Both the position numbers and the translations under genes were made by a program. Below the pieces are notes generated by a model. That model was not told the origin of the DNA, did no database searches, and was given only the letters and a program-made list of their open reading frames with translations. From Protula sp. h YS-2021 (Eukaryota > Annelida > Polychaeta > Sabellida > Serpulidae): a stretch of 64,000 nucleotides of DNA. Within the stretch, counting starts at the first letter, position 1. Every line of letters begins with the position of its first letter. Location of the stretch: positions 22,555,642-22,619,641 of the forward strand of contig OX457031.1 of the NCBI GenBank assembly GCA_949752745.1. Direction: 5' to 3'. Positions 12,723-51,800 of the stretch are shown here, in pieces.

Positions 12723-14666
12723 ATCTAACCCTTCCTACTTATTCAGAAAAAAAAGGCAAAGTAATTTCGAGTTGATACTTTACGTCATTACAGTAGGGAT
12801 TTTGTACCAAGAAAAAGAATATCTTTTATTACAAAAAATGGATTAAAATGTATACATGTGTAAATGCGTTGTGATAAATTAAATAAAGTAAAATTAAATT
12901 TAAAAACATTTATTCTTCTACTAAATTGCCCTTTATTTATTATTTTTTCTCAAAACAAAATCATTGTAAACATGAGAAAATTAATGATAAAAATGTGTCA
13001 TTGTTTTTCACAACGTGTTTTACAGTTTTATTAAAGAAATTGTCTTATGGATATAAAAAAAACGGCGCTGCAAAATAAATTATTAAATTAAGACGCAACG
13101 AAACGAGTGAAATTTTTGTAAAGTAAAAGACAAATCAATGCCTGTCTCCTCCAGGAGTGAAAGCCCATTATTTAGATCCTATTATGCTTATTCCAATTAA
13201 ATCTATCCTTCAGTCAAAGCATTAACTAGAAAGAAGGTTGGATCCAGGGCAAAATACTATAAAGTTTATCAATCATATATTATTCAATCTCGCACTCTCC
13301 TGAAAATGGCAAATATTTTGCAAGTAAATATGAAACAAATAAAATGAATGTGTTAGTCATAAAACGCATAATCTGCGAAAGTGATCAATTAGGGGTTTCA
13401 TATTCATAACTCAACCACCTCACTGATAAGCACAGTTTTACTTTCTCATTTCAATTAAGCCCAGGTCATTGAGATGATCCAGAGATACAGAAGCAAAAGA
13501 AAACAACTGGGACAAGGTCAGATAATATCATATCCTTAAAACCCGCAATGTTTTACAACGCAACTGTAATTTATATGGACACAATTACGTATAACAGTAA
13601 TCCATTTTCAACCCAAATACTCTTGCAGCTTAGAAACAAAAACAATGGTTAAAGCAATTCATCAAAGCGATCACGCGCACGGAAAATAGAATTTAGATCC
13701 GTTAATGTCATTTCTAATTAAATAAAAACCAATTTTGTGGATGCTATTGACATTCTTAGATGTAGACAACAACCGTCTCTAGGGAAAATTACCTAATTAG
13801 GTTCCTGCTTGATTAAAATAAAAAGAAACATGTTGAGAAAACGACTTTGTAGACCTAATGGAGGTACAAGGCTTCAGATTGTTGGTAATCAAGCTCTTAC
13901 TCGTCTAACAAATGGTTAAAAAATATTGTACAGATAACGGTATCAGAGTATGGTAAATTAAACTTAGATCTAAATGAAAGTAGCATGCGGATTAAACAAA
14001 AAGGATAACAGCATTGCGGAGGCGTTCTAAGAACTCTGCATTCTAATAGAATATGTATTGTTTAATTTAATATTGATGTTAGAAATAAAAAAAGCTGACT
14101 ACAATAAAACAAGCCCCTAAAGAAACAAGCAATCATTGATAACACAACCGGTCCGGATTTCAGCCAATGTGACCTTGAAAATGGGTCATGGTCAAAACAA
14201 AAATGAAATCCACTATCCATTATGATATCGATATATCCAGTGTTGGAGTAACATCCAGTGTTGGAGTAACACCCGCGATAGACGGACAGGCAGACTGACG
14301 AACAACAGCCAAAACTGTACCTCCAGAAGTCCCGGTGAGGGGCTCACAAGAAGGCATGATTTTTTTTCCGTGAGCCACTAATTCTCTGAATCTGTAATCT
14401 TTTTTATCAAAGAAAACCAAAAAAAGCCTGTCTACATTGCGTTGTTTATTATAGATGGTATGTTATTGTGACGTCATCGTGTATTGGAAGTATAACAGAA
14501 ATAGAGCCCGAGCGCTGGAAGTACAGAACGGCAATAATACGATCTGACCTCTCTCTCGATTTCCTCGAACACCAGAAGCTCTAGGGCTAAACGCGTGGGC
14601 TATTCTGCAATTCCAGCAATCATGGTTTATTGCTGCTCCTCGTAATGAATTGAATTTACGTGGGTT

Positions 14667-14927
14667 GTGTTCTTCAATATAAAAAAAAATACGACGAACA
14701 TTTACGCCACAACTATCGTGGGCCTATTTCTAGGAGTAAGGATTTCATTAGCAGAAAATTGCTCTGGTTACTCCAGCGATTCAAGAAGCAAGGTTGGCAC
14801 GGGCTTAGTAATTTTGAAGGAGAAAATCGTCAAGCCAAGTTTCCAAACAAAAAAAAAAGAAGACACAGTAAACACGGCACATTCCCAGGCGACTCTGGCG
14901 TCGAAACAACGTGGGGATCCGCGGTAA
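14667..14927 (+). other. ORF with a signal-peptide-like segment, coding status unclear
   Basis: The 86-codon frame contains a hydrophobic stretch followed by a small-residue site (TTIVGLFLGVRISLAENCSG) and then a basic, Ser/Thr/Lys-rich part. A donor-like GGTAAAAAG occurs just before the stop, so it could be the first exon of a secreted protein. An overlapping 124-codon frame is equally open. No partner exon was found. Confidence 0.18.
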
Positions 14928-15852
14928 AAAGTATACAATTTTATCATATAATTGATTGTATACAGAACACTTTCTGTGTGAAATATAGCCAAATGGGAGT
15001 GAGAAATATAGATTACACAACACTAAAATTTTAATGCAAATATCTACCATTCTTCCGTATTCAAAATAATTTGATTCGCGGTCAGTGATAATCTTTATTT
15101 ATTGGAATTCTTTGCTCTCGCCTGATAGACACTTGTCATTTCCATTCCGCACACCGAAGACCGAATTATCGTTGTTTGATCGACGGCGAATATCCGAGTA
15201 AGCGACTTTTCTGGCGTCGTATTAAGGTTTGATTAGTGACGTTAGCTAAAGATAAGAAATAAAAATATTTTGCGACAACTGAACTTGGATCTGATGTTGG
15301 TCCCGAAAATGTGTCTACTGTATACAATTTTAAACTTGTTTATACAGATAGCCCCCTCCCCCAGCCAAAACCCTTAGTCTTGATACCATTGAACTGAAAG
15401 ATAATAAATATTATTGTTATCGCCTGCACGGCCCGATTGCACTTAGAAAAAGACATGTTTGAGGTTATTTATAAATTTATTCCTTATTACTTTATCACAG
15501 TCTTGCTCGATAAGATAGCAAAGAATGCATAATAAACCGCAGCCTAATACAGTCACACCGACAGCATACTGATAAACAGTTCCAATAAAATCTTAGAAAA
15601 AAAAACCCCAGTAAACTGATACATTTTCCTAATAACACAATTTCATTACATTTTCACAGCTGCAGCTACATACCGCAAACACGCGTGCGTTTCATAAAAA
15701 TAACATTGAAAGTTAACAATTGATCTTGGTTTTCCATTTAAGACCACATTTGCAGAATAGCAACTTATAGCGTTAAATGCAAACGCAGTTTACATACAGC
15801 ATACAAAACAAGCCATTATTAAAATGCTGATTATTCCTACTACATTGGTTCG

Positions 15853-15855
<3 letters not shown>

Positions 15856-15919
<64 letters not shown>
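15856..15919. repeat. (TA)n microsatellite
   Basis: About 32 uninterrupted TA units, followed by a short GTATG/GTGTG stretch. The open frames across it are repeat artefacts. Confidence 0.97.
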
Positions 15920-15921
<2 letters not shown>

Positions 15922-17268
15922 TATGTATGTATGTGTGTGTGACCACCAAAATCAAGTTTTCCGTTTGCCGACACAATCTTACATCTTATTGTACATCTCA
16001 TCTCGTGTCCTCGATTTTTTTTTCTGGATACATGGCTTACAGCTGTATGTTACCATGGTTTCACTTTCGCTTTAATAAAGAAAACACCCATTCTATAAAA
16101 TACTGTAAGTGTTCTCAACTGACATTCAGAGAGAACAGATTTAGGACCCGAGGCTAACAGTAAATAAACACGCCAACTGATGTACCTCTAAATATCAAAA
16201 TCAGATAAGTATCAAAATATATGGAGAAACTCTCCAAGGAATATACAAGAAGCTTTGTCCTACTAATAATTAATGCACTTCAATTTCTTGCCATATATTC
16301 GACACAAAATCATAACTATTAAAAACAACAATATTTCTGAACCAAATATAATCTGTCATTAAAAAACTAAAGCAACTTCTACACAACTAAGTAAGAAAAA
16401 TTAGGGTTTGACATAATTTCTGGAATCACCGGCCAAGGAGACACATAATGACATAGTACCTAATTTCAATTTGAAATAATGCACATAATGATCTCAAGGC
16501 CGTTGACACATATCATTATATCAATCCCTGGAAAAAAATTGACTTAGTTTTAAAAGTTTTTTTTTTCTATTTTTTAAGTATTCGATATGTTTCCACCTAT
16601 CCCCTGAAAAGAAGTGATGAGTCACGTGATATGTGTATGTATGACGTCACTACGACGTCGGGAATGTGCTGATGACGTCACTGATCATGCACAAGACATG
16701 ACGTAACAAAAAATTGTGAATGTATGAAAATAGCCTCCTCGCGTACGACGACATGACACATTTATTTCTAGTTCTGTTTGTATACACTGAGCAACCTACA
16801 AAGGTCTTCACTCCAATGTCAAAAATTATTGTTTTTGGGGGAGTATCCGAAGAAAATTTATTCCGATCTGGTTCAGTTTATGTTTATATAATTCAAACAA
16901 TTTGAGCATATGACAATAAGTTTTTCGTTTATGTCATCATGAGATCATTTTTTTTTTTTTTGAATCGTAAACACCCGTGTCCAAACAACAGCTTGACTAC
17001 TACTGCTATCGTGCGTGAGATGATGTCATTAAGTTAAGCTACGAAAAACAATGGTATTGGAGCTGACATCCCTAAAAAAACCCTTCAAAATTATTTCAAC
17101 GTTTTGACTCAAATGCGCCATTTTTTTAAATTTTTCATTCATAAAATATTTTACTTTTATTTTATGTGTAGTTTTAAGAGGTGGCTGTAACTTGCAACAC
17201 AACCACAGGAGCCCTTCGTAACTGCAGAGCTTCGCACTCGACGGGTGCTGTACAGCTCTGCTTCACCT

Positions 17269-17288
17269 CCCCCCCCCCCCCCCCCCCC
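17269..17288. repeat. Poly-C tract (20 C)
   Basis: An uninterrupted run of 20 cytosines inside a C/T-rich stretch, one of several such tracts in the window. The adjacent segment has a small inverted repeat (GCAGAGCT ... AGCTCTGC). Confidence 0.95.
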
Positions 17289-17907
17289 ATCCTCTCTCCC
17301 CGACCAATCTTCTCTTTCAGAGCTGAATGTACAGCGACCAAGCCACAACGTAAAGACCCAAAGCGGCGATTCTACAAAGCTCAGTAACGTGTGCATTCAA
17401 GATCAAAAGAAACTCGAAAGCTACTGTTGTCATGGAATTTCAAGCAAGTTTTTCACTGAGGTCAACAACAAAAGATTACAAAATGGAATAAGCAGACGGT
17501 TTTGCTTTAGATGTTTCAATGTAAATAATGTGCATAGGTTTTTACACAGCAATTTTATATATTATTCCTTGGTCGTTTTTTTTTCCGTAAGCTCTCCCTC
17601 AATAACCAACTCAAAGAAAGAAAAAAAATAAATAAATAAAAATGTCGAATTTTAAAAATTAAATAAAAGAGCTACTATTTAACAAAACAACTTTTTTTAT
17701 GGACTTAAGGTTATCGACAATCCATTCAGATAAAAAATCAACCATTTATAAACTGATATTTTAATGATAACCAGATAACCTGTTAGATACTGAAAGTACA
17801 ATGTTGGAAAATACCGTATTTGCTTGATCATATGGAAGAACAACCCGCTTCAATTAAAATCATTCGGCCATATCCCAGACCAGGACCAGGATTTGCCAGT
17901 CTACCCC

Positions 17908-18299
17908 CAGGGTTCATAGCGAAAACCAGACGTAAAATTCCATTATTTTCAAGGACATCTGGGAGTAAAATTCCAGGATTTTCAAGGATAGTTTAAAGTG
18001 AAATTCCAGGATCCTAAAGGATTTTTCCAAGAACTTAAAAAATATTTTAAATTCAAGAATGTCTTTTATTTGTACTTCTAAACCAAAAAAATCGATTATC
18101 TATGTGTACATTATATTTTTAAATTACACACAGAGGAAGAATAGGTATATTTCATAAATTAGAAAAAAAAATAATTACGAATTCCGAATTTCAGGATTTT
18201 CAAGGATTTTTTGTCAGATTCCAGGATTTTCCATGATCCCTGAATGGTTTTGCCGAATTCCAGGATTTTCCACGATTTCAAGGATCGCTATGAACCCTG
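17908..18299. mobile_element. 392-bp non-autonomous element with terminal inverted repeats
   Basis: It starts CAGGGTTCATAGCG and ends CGCTATGAACCCTG, a perfect 14-bp terminal inverted repeat. The inside holds many degenerate copies of ATTCCAGGATTTTCAAGGA. It has no ORF. The 8-bp flanks (TCTACCCC / ACACCGAA) do not match, so no target-site duplication is evident. The style suggests a hAT-type MITE. A related CAGGACTTTC-rich stretch lies at 46.1-46.3 kb. Confidence 0.75.
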
Positions 18300-18536
18300 A
18301 CACCGAAACAAGCCACTTCATTTCCATTCTGTATCTGATCCACGATGCTGCCAATCTTTGTTGCAAGAATAGCGAACCATAAATACAGGATAACAGTCTC
18401 CAGATACACCGGATATCTCTAGAACAAGCAATACTTTTAACATTTAGTAATTTATCACAGAACTTAATACTCCTTCTTCTTTCTAAAGACTAAAAATTTC
18501 CTAGATTTTGGAGGTTTGCTATGTTCAAATTAAACT

Positions 18537-44978
<26,442 letters not shown>

Positions 44979-46437
44979 TGCTGACACAAAATTAGTATTT
45001 CCTTGGCATCGCACAGCGCTGTAGAGATATCCTGTAAACAGCAGAACACATATGAAAGCAAAAATTTGAATTAAACATTCCTGATTTAGCGTCATCACTG
45101 GCGTCAACAAAAATCACACATTGTTTCACCATGGATAACACTGTAGCATGCTAAAGGTGAAACAGAGTGCTCCATTTTTAGCACAGGTGCGCCATAACAT
45201 CTAAATAATTAAATGTCATGTGAAGTGTAAAACTCTCGCCAAAACTCTCGGTCCGTCTTTCTTAACCACTTTAAATGCACATGCTTTCAGTGCTTTGCTA
45301 CACAGATTTTAATGTCATTATCTTTTCTATGAATCTCTGTGTTTTTTTTTTTTTGTTTTTTTTTTTGTTGTTGTTTTTTTTTAAACTTTGCGTCCGGTAC
45401 ACATGCAATTTTAAATCAGTCATATAAACCAACAACAGCAAAATACCCAAAGTAATTTGCATGGGATGTTGTCTCTGGAAATAAGAGTGTGCACTTACTG
45501 CAATATCTGGTATCTAAGAATTAATTTGATCATTTCTTTCTATGGATTTTTTTAAATAGTCACTTTCATGAAGATACTTTTTGAGCGGATTCTTAAGAGA
45601 GACGGAAGGAAAAGGTGTTACTAACACTGCAATCAAAGCAAAACTAGTACTTTATTATTTTACACTAGCAAACCATTTTTTTCCCCTCAAAAATCGTGTC
45701 TAAAATATAAAGACAAAAATACTAAAATTACTTTCTTTAAACGAAAGATAAAGCGTAACATAAACCAGCGATTTTTTGACACACTGTTTAAACCCATATG
45801 GATGATCAGTGACACAATAATTTAAGAACATAATTTTTCAATATATACCAGAAACTACTGAAAAAGAAACTACCTTAAAAATGAAACAGAAGAATGATTT
45901 TTCAGCCCATTGTCGTAAACCGCATTTGGGAGAGCGCCCGTAGTATGCGTTAGAACAAGGCTAGGTCATGTTTAATAATATTTAATAATAATATTTAATA
46001 AAACTTAGGAACATGAACAGACACTAATGAGTTGGGCTTGCTAGTACATTTTTTTAACTTCAATGAAAAATCGGTTTGATAAAATTTTTACTGAGATAGT
46101 TTATGCGCTTTTGGTTAAAAAAAAAATCCAGGACTTTCCCAAGCCAATTTTCAGGACTTTCGAGACATGCTTTCAGGTAAAACCCAGGTTACGGTGCGCT
46201 GCAAAGTCTGACAGAGATATATACGATGTTATATAAGTCAGAGCTGACTTGGAGCTAGTTTTCAGGATCTGTAGGAAAAATTTTCGAGAATTAACAGGAC
46301 TTTTCAACCTTCACCCTACAAACGATAAAAGGTCAAGTCCACTACATCACATTAGTTATTTTTAAATGAAATACTCATCAAGAATACTCACCATAAAATT
46401 ACCGTGATGGACTTTTAAATCCAACAGGGAATAATAT

Positions 46438-46485
46438 AATACATTCGTTATAACCGATTTCGTTATAAACGAGGGCCACTGTATA
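46438..46485. mobile_element. Solo Tigger/pogo-type terminal repeat (fragment)
   Basis: Read on the minus strand from 46483, the sequence is TA, CAGTGGCCCTCGTTTATAAC, then GAAATCGGTTATAACGAATG. The CAGTnG...CTCG..ATAACGAA pattern is typical of Tc1/mariner Tigger-like ends. No matching second end was seen. Confidence 0.5.
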
Positions 46486-47117
46486 AGAATTAAGGACGGG
46501 TTGGGTGCTTTGATTGGATTAAGCAACACATGGGAACGCCTGCGAGGGAACAGCGGGCCGAACAGAGTAAAAGTAATGAGATGCTCACTTAGAGCCAGCG
46601 GTGAGCAGAAGTCATAACTTAACGTCTGTCCCACGATTGTTCGAGTTATGACTGTTCTTCAATTAACCCGAACAGCAGCGGATAGGAGCAGCGATCGATG
46701 GCTTTCGACCAAATACGCAGCTTATACAAACAAATTGTTTAAGTCGGTGTTTATATGAGCGATATTTTAAGAATTTCATCGGCGGTTTAAAATGGTTAAA
46801 CATAAATTTATTATTCCATTAAGTGGTAAAAAAACAAAATATATGTATTAAAATTCTAACTTTACTTACCACACTAAACAATAAATCTTCCAATACTGTT
46901 CAGTGTTTGTTTAAAATTACAAAACGAAACCTCCATTTGTACACTGTTTACATTTCTTAGCAACTTCTTTGTCTGACCAATTGAAACACAGTTTACAATT
47001 GCTGGAACCAATGAAATTAATCATTTCAATTCTGGGTGTATTCTAATCAATCCAAACTGCTTGGCTAGACCCTGGATCTTCTTTTTGCAAAGTTGAAAGT
47101 GGATCGCTCGTTGCTAT

Positions 47118-48157
47118 AAAACAGCTGATCTCTGGAGGGATAATAGTTCCTTTTTAGAAGAACTACTTTGTCGAATCCCAGTGGTTCTGCGGAGTAAAAA
47201 AGTGTTATACACAACAGTTCAAATTTGCCGTGGAGTTAAGCTTTGATCAAGAGCTACAACATGCGACAGCACTTGGGTTTTGAGAGCGATTGGGTGGGGA
47301 TATTGGCTTGGCATGGTGGAGTTTAGTTTAGAAGTCATGCTTTTCAATCCAGTTGCAAATCAAAGATGCCCTTGAAGATGGTTTCGGAAATTATAGAGAC
47401 TTTAATTATTTAAAGCTTTTATCGAACATTTGTTGTGATGCTAGATTACCAAAACTTTCAAAAAGTTTAGTTTCAAGTTCCAGGTTATGTCTTGCCAAGA
47501 TTTTCAAACTAAACAAATATCTTGTACTGCTTTGGAGTTGCAAGATACCAGCAGCTCCACAGTTAATACCTTCTCGACAAAAGGCATACATATGCTAGTA
47601 GTTTATATCTGCATTAAGGTCAATTGGCCCCAGAAGTGGGATGGATGGTGTGGATGGTGTCAGAAATAATGTCACAGGTATTGCTTCATACTTACCGCCG
47701 TCCGCTGCTGTGCGATTGGCGCTTTCAGTACGATTTGTTGATAAAAATGTCCATATGAATGTATAATAAGTGAATGGCCACGTACGGCTAGAGCAAAGTG
47801 TGGAGCAAGACGAAAAAATGTAAATGATGAAGAGTGTACTGGAAAGCATGAATATAAAGTCTAATGTGTGGCTCATGCCAAAGGCTGCATCTTTTAGCAT
47901 AGTAACAATCAAAATTATACTGAAATTTGACTCAAATTTTTTTCTTCTTAGCAAAAAGCGAGGAAACCGTGCAAATCAAATAAATCCAATAGTCAACCTG
48001 TGCGGTAGCACGATCTGTTTTGCATAGCACCTTTTTACTCCGCAGGCTCACTACTGATTGCGCGAAAATAGAACTCATAAAGAACGGCTCTACTTTTTGA
48101 AATCTCCTTCTCTACGTTTATACATGACAGAAATATCTCCGCAGAGGTCAGCTGTTT
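47118..48157. mobile_element. About 1.04-kb element with diverged inverted ends
   Basis: The left end, AAACAGCTGATCTCTGGAGG, matches the complement of the right end (CAGAGGTCAGCTGTTT). A second matching pair lies about 70-110 bp further in (TGCGGAGTAAAAAAGTG and CACCTTTTTACTCCGCA). There is no transposase ORF. It may be a non-autonomous DNA transposon. Confidence 0.5.
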
Positions 48158-49129
48158 AATAACAGCACATCGTGTGTGTGTTTCGTTGAATCGATTCCGT
48201 TTGACCATGCCCGCACGAAATTCACCCAGTCATCCAGATAAAATTACATTTATGTGTGTTGCATTTGTTTGCAATATTCGAATTCAGTTTCCCAAGATAT
48301 CCAAAATTTTTGTTCATTTTCGAAATATGAGGAATAAGATACAGTAGAATTCATCTTTGCCCTTTGACTATTTTTTTAAGAAGGCAGGATCCGAGGCAGC
48401 ACTGGCTTGCATGTGTGCATTAAAATATCCTTAACTGGAATGCGTCACCACAACGGGTGCCCGCGCCAAGGAGGACGAGGACCAGGTGCCTCTGAATGTA
48501 GCTGTGAACGAGAACACGCACTGAGTGCTTTACAAGTCGTTACAGGACCGAGATCAGCTTGTAGTTAATTTAAGACTGGTTAGGAATAACAAACAAGAAG
48601 TCCAAGGGTTTTTATGTAAATTTAAATTGTTTGGCCTCGGTATTTTATTTATTTCGAGAGTATAATGGCAGGTCACCACTTGTTCCAATGAGATTTCATT
48701 AATATGAGTTATGTAATTGAAGTGGCATCGGCAAACCAAGGTCTAAACAAATAAAACTGTAACTTTAAAATTAATGGACGTTTGACACAAACTGAGAATG
48801 AACGAGCGAAAAAAGGACAAAAACTCAATATAGTCTAAGTCAATGACGTAAGTAAGGCTAAAAAGATAAAATAAATTTTGTGAAATATAGACTCAAAGAC
48901 ATATGTCTCAAAGACATATTGGTTAAATCTACATTTCAACTAAACGGCATTGGTAAAATTGGCGCTAAGTGCACCTATTCCCACATGCAGCACGCTTTCG
49001 ATGTTTTTTTTTAATTTATCATAAGACCAAGATAGATGTAGAAAATAGCCATCTATATGAAACCGATAACATAGAGTTTCAGTCTTAAGAGTGTGGTGTG
49101 GAATACGATGAGCGCTAACCATTCCCTCT

Positions 49130-49380
49130 GATACGGAATTAGGTACATGACAGCAATGCCGCATGATGCGGAATTAGGTACATGACAACAATGCCGCATG
49201 ATGCGGAATTAGGTACATGACAGCAATGCCGCATGATGCGGAATTAGGTACATGGCAGCAATGCCGCATGATGCGGAATTAGGTACATGACAACAATGCC
49301 GCATGATGCGGAATTAGGTACATGACAGCAATGCCGCATGATGCGGAATTAGATACATGACAGCAATGCCGCATGGTGTG
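49130..49380. repeat. 35-bp minisatellite
   Basis: Seven copies of GATGCGGAATTAGGTACATG plus ACAGCAATGCCGCAT, almost identical, followed by diverging GATACGGAA-containing copies to about 49600. Confidence 0.95.
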
Positions 49381-49985
49381 GAATCAAGTATGATACGGAA
49401 GGCGGTGCGTTAGAACGATTTCTTCGGAATGAGTCACATGATTACCATACCGTTTTACACGAAGGCAGATACTCAATGGTAATTTTGTCTGATACGAAAT
49501 CAGATGGGTTGAGAAAGTGCTGTTTGATACGGATTCAGATGCTAAATGACATCTGATCCCTGACTGCAATTGACTTCGATACGGAATAAATTCCAGCATT
49601 TAAGCATGACAGCAATTCAGCACGAGATGTTTTATAACGTGATCCTGCCTGTGCTGTATTTATTGAATAGCTATCGAAGAATTTATAATTTTCAGCAAGC
49701 GCTGTGTTCTCCCTTGTCTACACCCCTTTTTTCTGTAAGTAGAGAATAAAGAACTCGATACGTAATTAATATTCGTACATATATTTGCTTGAACAGACGT
49801 CAGTTTGCATTGAAATCTTACCTTGACCCGCTGCCAGGTAATTTTTCAAATAAACCAGGTATATGATTGGGTTATCCACTCCCTCTCTGTCTATTCCATA
49901 TATAACCTGAAACATATATTTCAACTCCCACATATATTGTTAACCAAGATTTATTGATGTTTTGTGTATTGTGAGTTGTTTGATT

Positions 49986-49986
49986 G

Positions 49987-50017
<31 letters not shown>

Positions 50018-50052
50018 CGAAGAAGAATAGGAGGAGGAGGAAGAAGAAGAAA
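49986..50052. repeat. (GAA)n/(GGA)n tract
   Basis: A purine-rich trinucleotide repeat with an interruption (GTCGAAGAAGAATAGGAGG). Confidence 0.93.
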
Positions 50053-51224
50053 AAACGTTGACGTAATCGTTTTATTCACAACAATGTCATTACAGACAAA
50101 AAATATCCAAAACATTTCTAAAATATATTTTTCGCTGTCTTACCCTTTCCCTTTTAGGATCCTATAGTACCCCAACGTTCCTGAGGAACGGTTGATACTG
50201 CCTGTACCCCCCCTCCGACCACAAGCCCCACCCCCTCCCCGAAGCCTTACCTTTCCCTCGTCCCCCGTTGCCCTCATTTTGCAGCCATATATCGCTAGTT
50301 CTACATTCCCACATGTGCTTTTAACATTTACGTAAAAATCAAAATTGCCTAATATACATCGCTTAGCCTTTTTTTTTTTTTTTTTTGAAAATGTGAGATG
50401 TTTACAAAATGGGGTAAGTCAACCCCTTAGGTGTTAGGAGTAAGGTAACGAACGGTGAAATGTTGCAATTAGAGTGTCAGTTACAGGCGCGGGTACACAA
50501 AGATACCATTAAAAGATGCTTTGTTATGATGGCTACTCACGTGAAAAGCTTGTGACCTTAAACGCTTTGTTCAACCCACACACGTTCCGAAATTTTAATA
50601 TTATCTTAATGATGAATTAGGCTGTAACAGATCTTTGAAGTTTTTTTTTTCGTCTTTGACGATTATCGTGTTCCCTTTTTTGCAGACGAGACGCTTTCTC
50701 ATAGTGGCACACACTTAAAGCAGTTCCCCGACTTCTGTCTTATAAGTGTTTTTATCTTGTTTTAACCGGCACATTTGTCTGTCTTCAACGCTTAAGTAGA
50801 AACATTAAATTTTACATCGCGACATAATGCTTGATACGAAATGAAAATGGTACCGTCTTATAAAGCTATTGTGTACCCCAGGTCCATAAACCACGTAGTG
50901 TCTGCGAAGTCTCGTGAATGATTGCCACATGGAAATGGCGCGTCGTCTTATGACTTGAAAGTCTTCCTTGAAATATAGAAAGGTACTGAAATATCGACCG
51001 GTTCTAAATTTTTGCGCCAGCGTTTTTTTCTTTATTTTCACCCTCTGCTCTTCGCGTCGTAATTAAAAGCGATCAAAACTGATTGATTTTTTATTCCCAA
51101 AACAAAACATTTAGCCGACGATGGAAAACTTAATTACAACAAGCAAAACGTGTTCTTTGCGCTGTTTGCAAAACATGTTTTGTAAATCAGTTTAGCAGTC
51201 TAGTCTCAGTCACAAAGTGCAGTA

Positions 51225-51800
51225 GGATACTACCCTCAGGCACTTAGCGCTTTACCTCAGGCACAGGCGCGCAGTAAGCACTTAGCCCAAGGCAGAGATG
51301 CGCAGTGACTACCTAGCCTCAGGCACCCGTCTGTCGCATGTGTCCATACACTAGAAATGTATCCTTTGTTGATGTCAGATGGTCGAAGTCTGTCGTTGTC
51401 TGCACATGCCCTCACTGCACATCTGTGCCTGAGGCTAGGTGCTCACTGCTCATCTGTGCCTGACGCTAGGCGCACACTGTCCGTCTGTACCTGGGCCTAA
51501 GTGCCTGCAGTTAGTATTTCACTGTGTTATGCGACCGAGGCCAGTCGCTCACTACTCTTCTGTGTCTGCATATGAGCGCTAGCGCAGTTGTGGCTAACGC
51601 CAGCCGCTCACAGCACATATGTGACCGAGGCTAGGCGCTCACAAAGTCCCCGTGCCCGACGCTAGGCGCTTATAGCGCATCTGGACCTCAGGCTAGGCAC
51701 TCACAGCATCCTCACCTGATATTAGTACTTGCGGTAGTACGTGGGGGATACGCGCTGATACGGAATCTGTAACTCAGGCTAGGAGCTTAGACACGTACGC
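51225..51800. repeat. Degenerate GCCTGAGGCTAGGCGCTCAC repeat, present in both orientations
   Basis: From about 51225 to 51325 the unit reads CCTCAGGCACTTAGCGC-like. From about 51410 to 51800 it reads as the reverse complement (TGTGCCTGAGGCTAGGTGCT-like), about 33-bp period, 10 or more diverged copies. The two blocks face each other across about 90 bp. Confidence 0.8.

Larger units (their letters stand above)
10311..18536. other. Long stretch without an identified gene
   Basis: Apart from the uncertain ORF at 12.46-12.72 kb and the repeats listed separately, no gene is recognised. A short direct repeat (ATCCAGTGTTGGAGTAAC, twice, about 14235-14270) borders a stretch of GACGGACAGGCAGACTGACG that resembles the tail of dispersed repeats common in invertebrates. 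Upstream exons of the minus-strand membrane-protein gene are expected somewhere here. Confidence 0.35.

Noticed and set aside
15773..16157. Tyr/Ile-repeat ORFs
   Set aside because: They are translations of the (TA)n tract.
47595..47954. 119-codon hydrophobic minus ORF as a TTLL4 N-terminus
   Set aside because: It lies within an inverted-repeat element and its sequence looks like AT-rich chance hydrophobics; only the donor at 47696 is of interest, and an ATG in the next exon is a better start.
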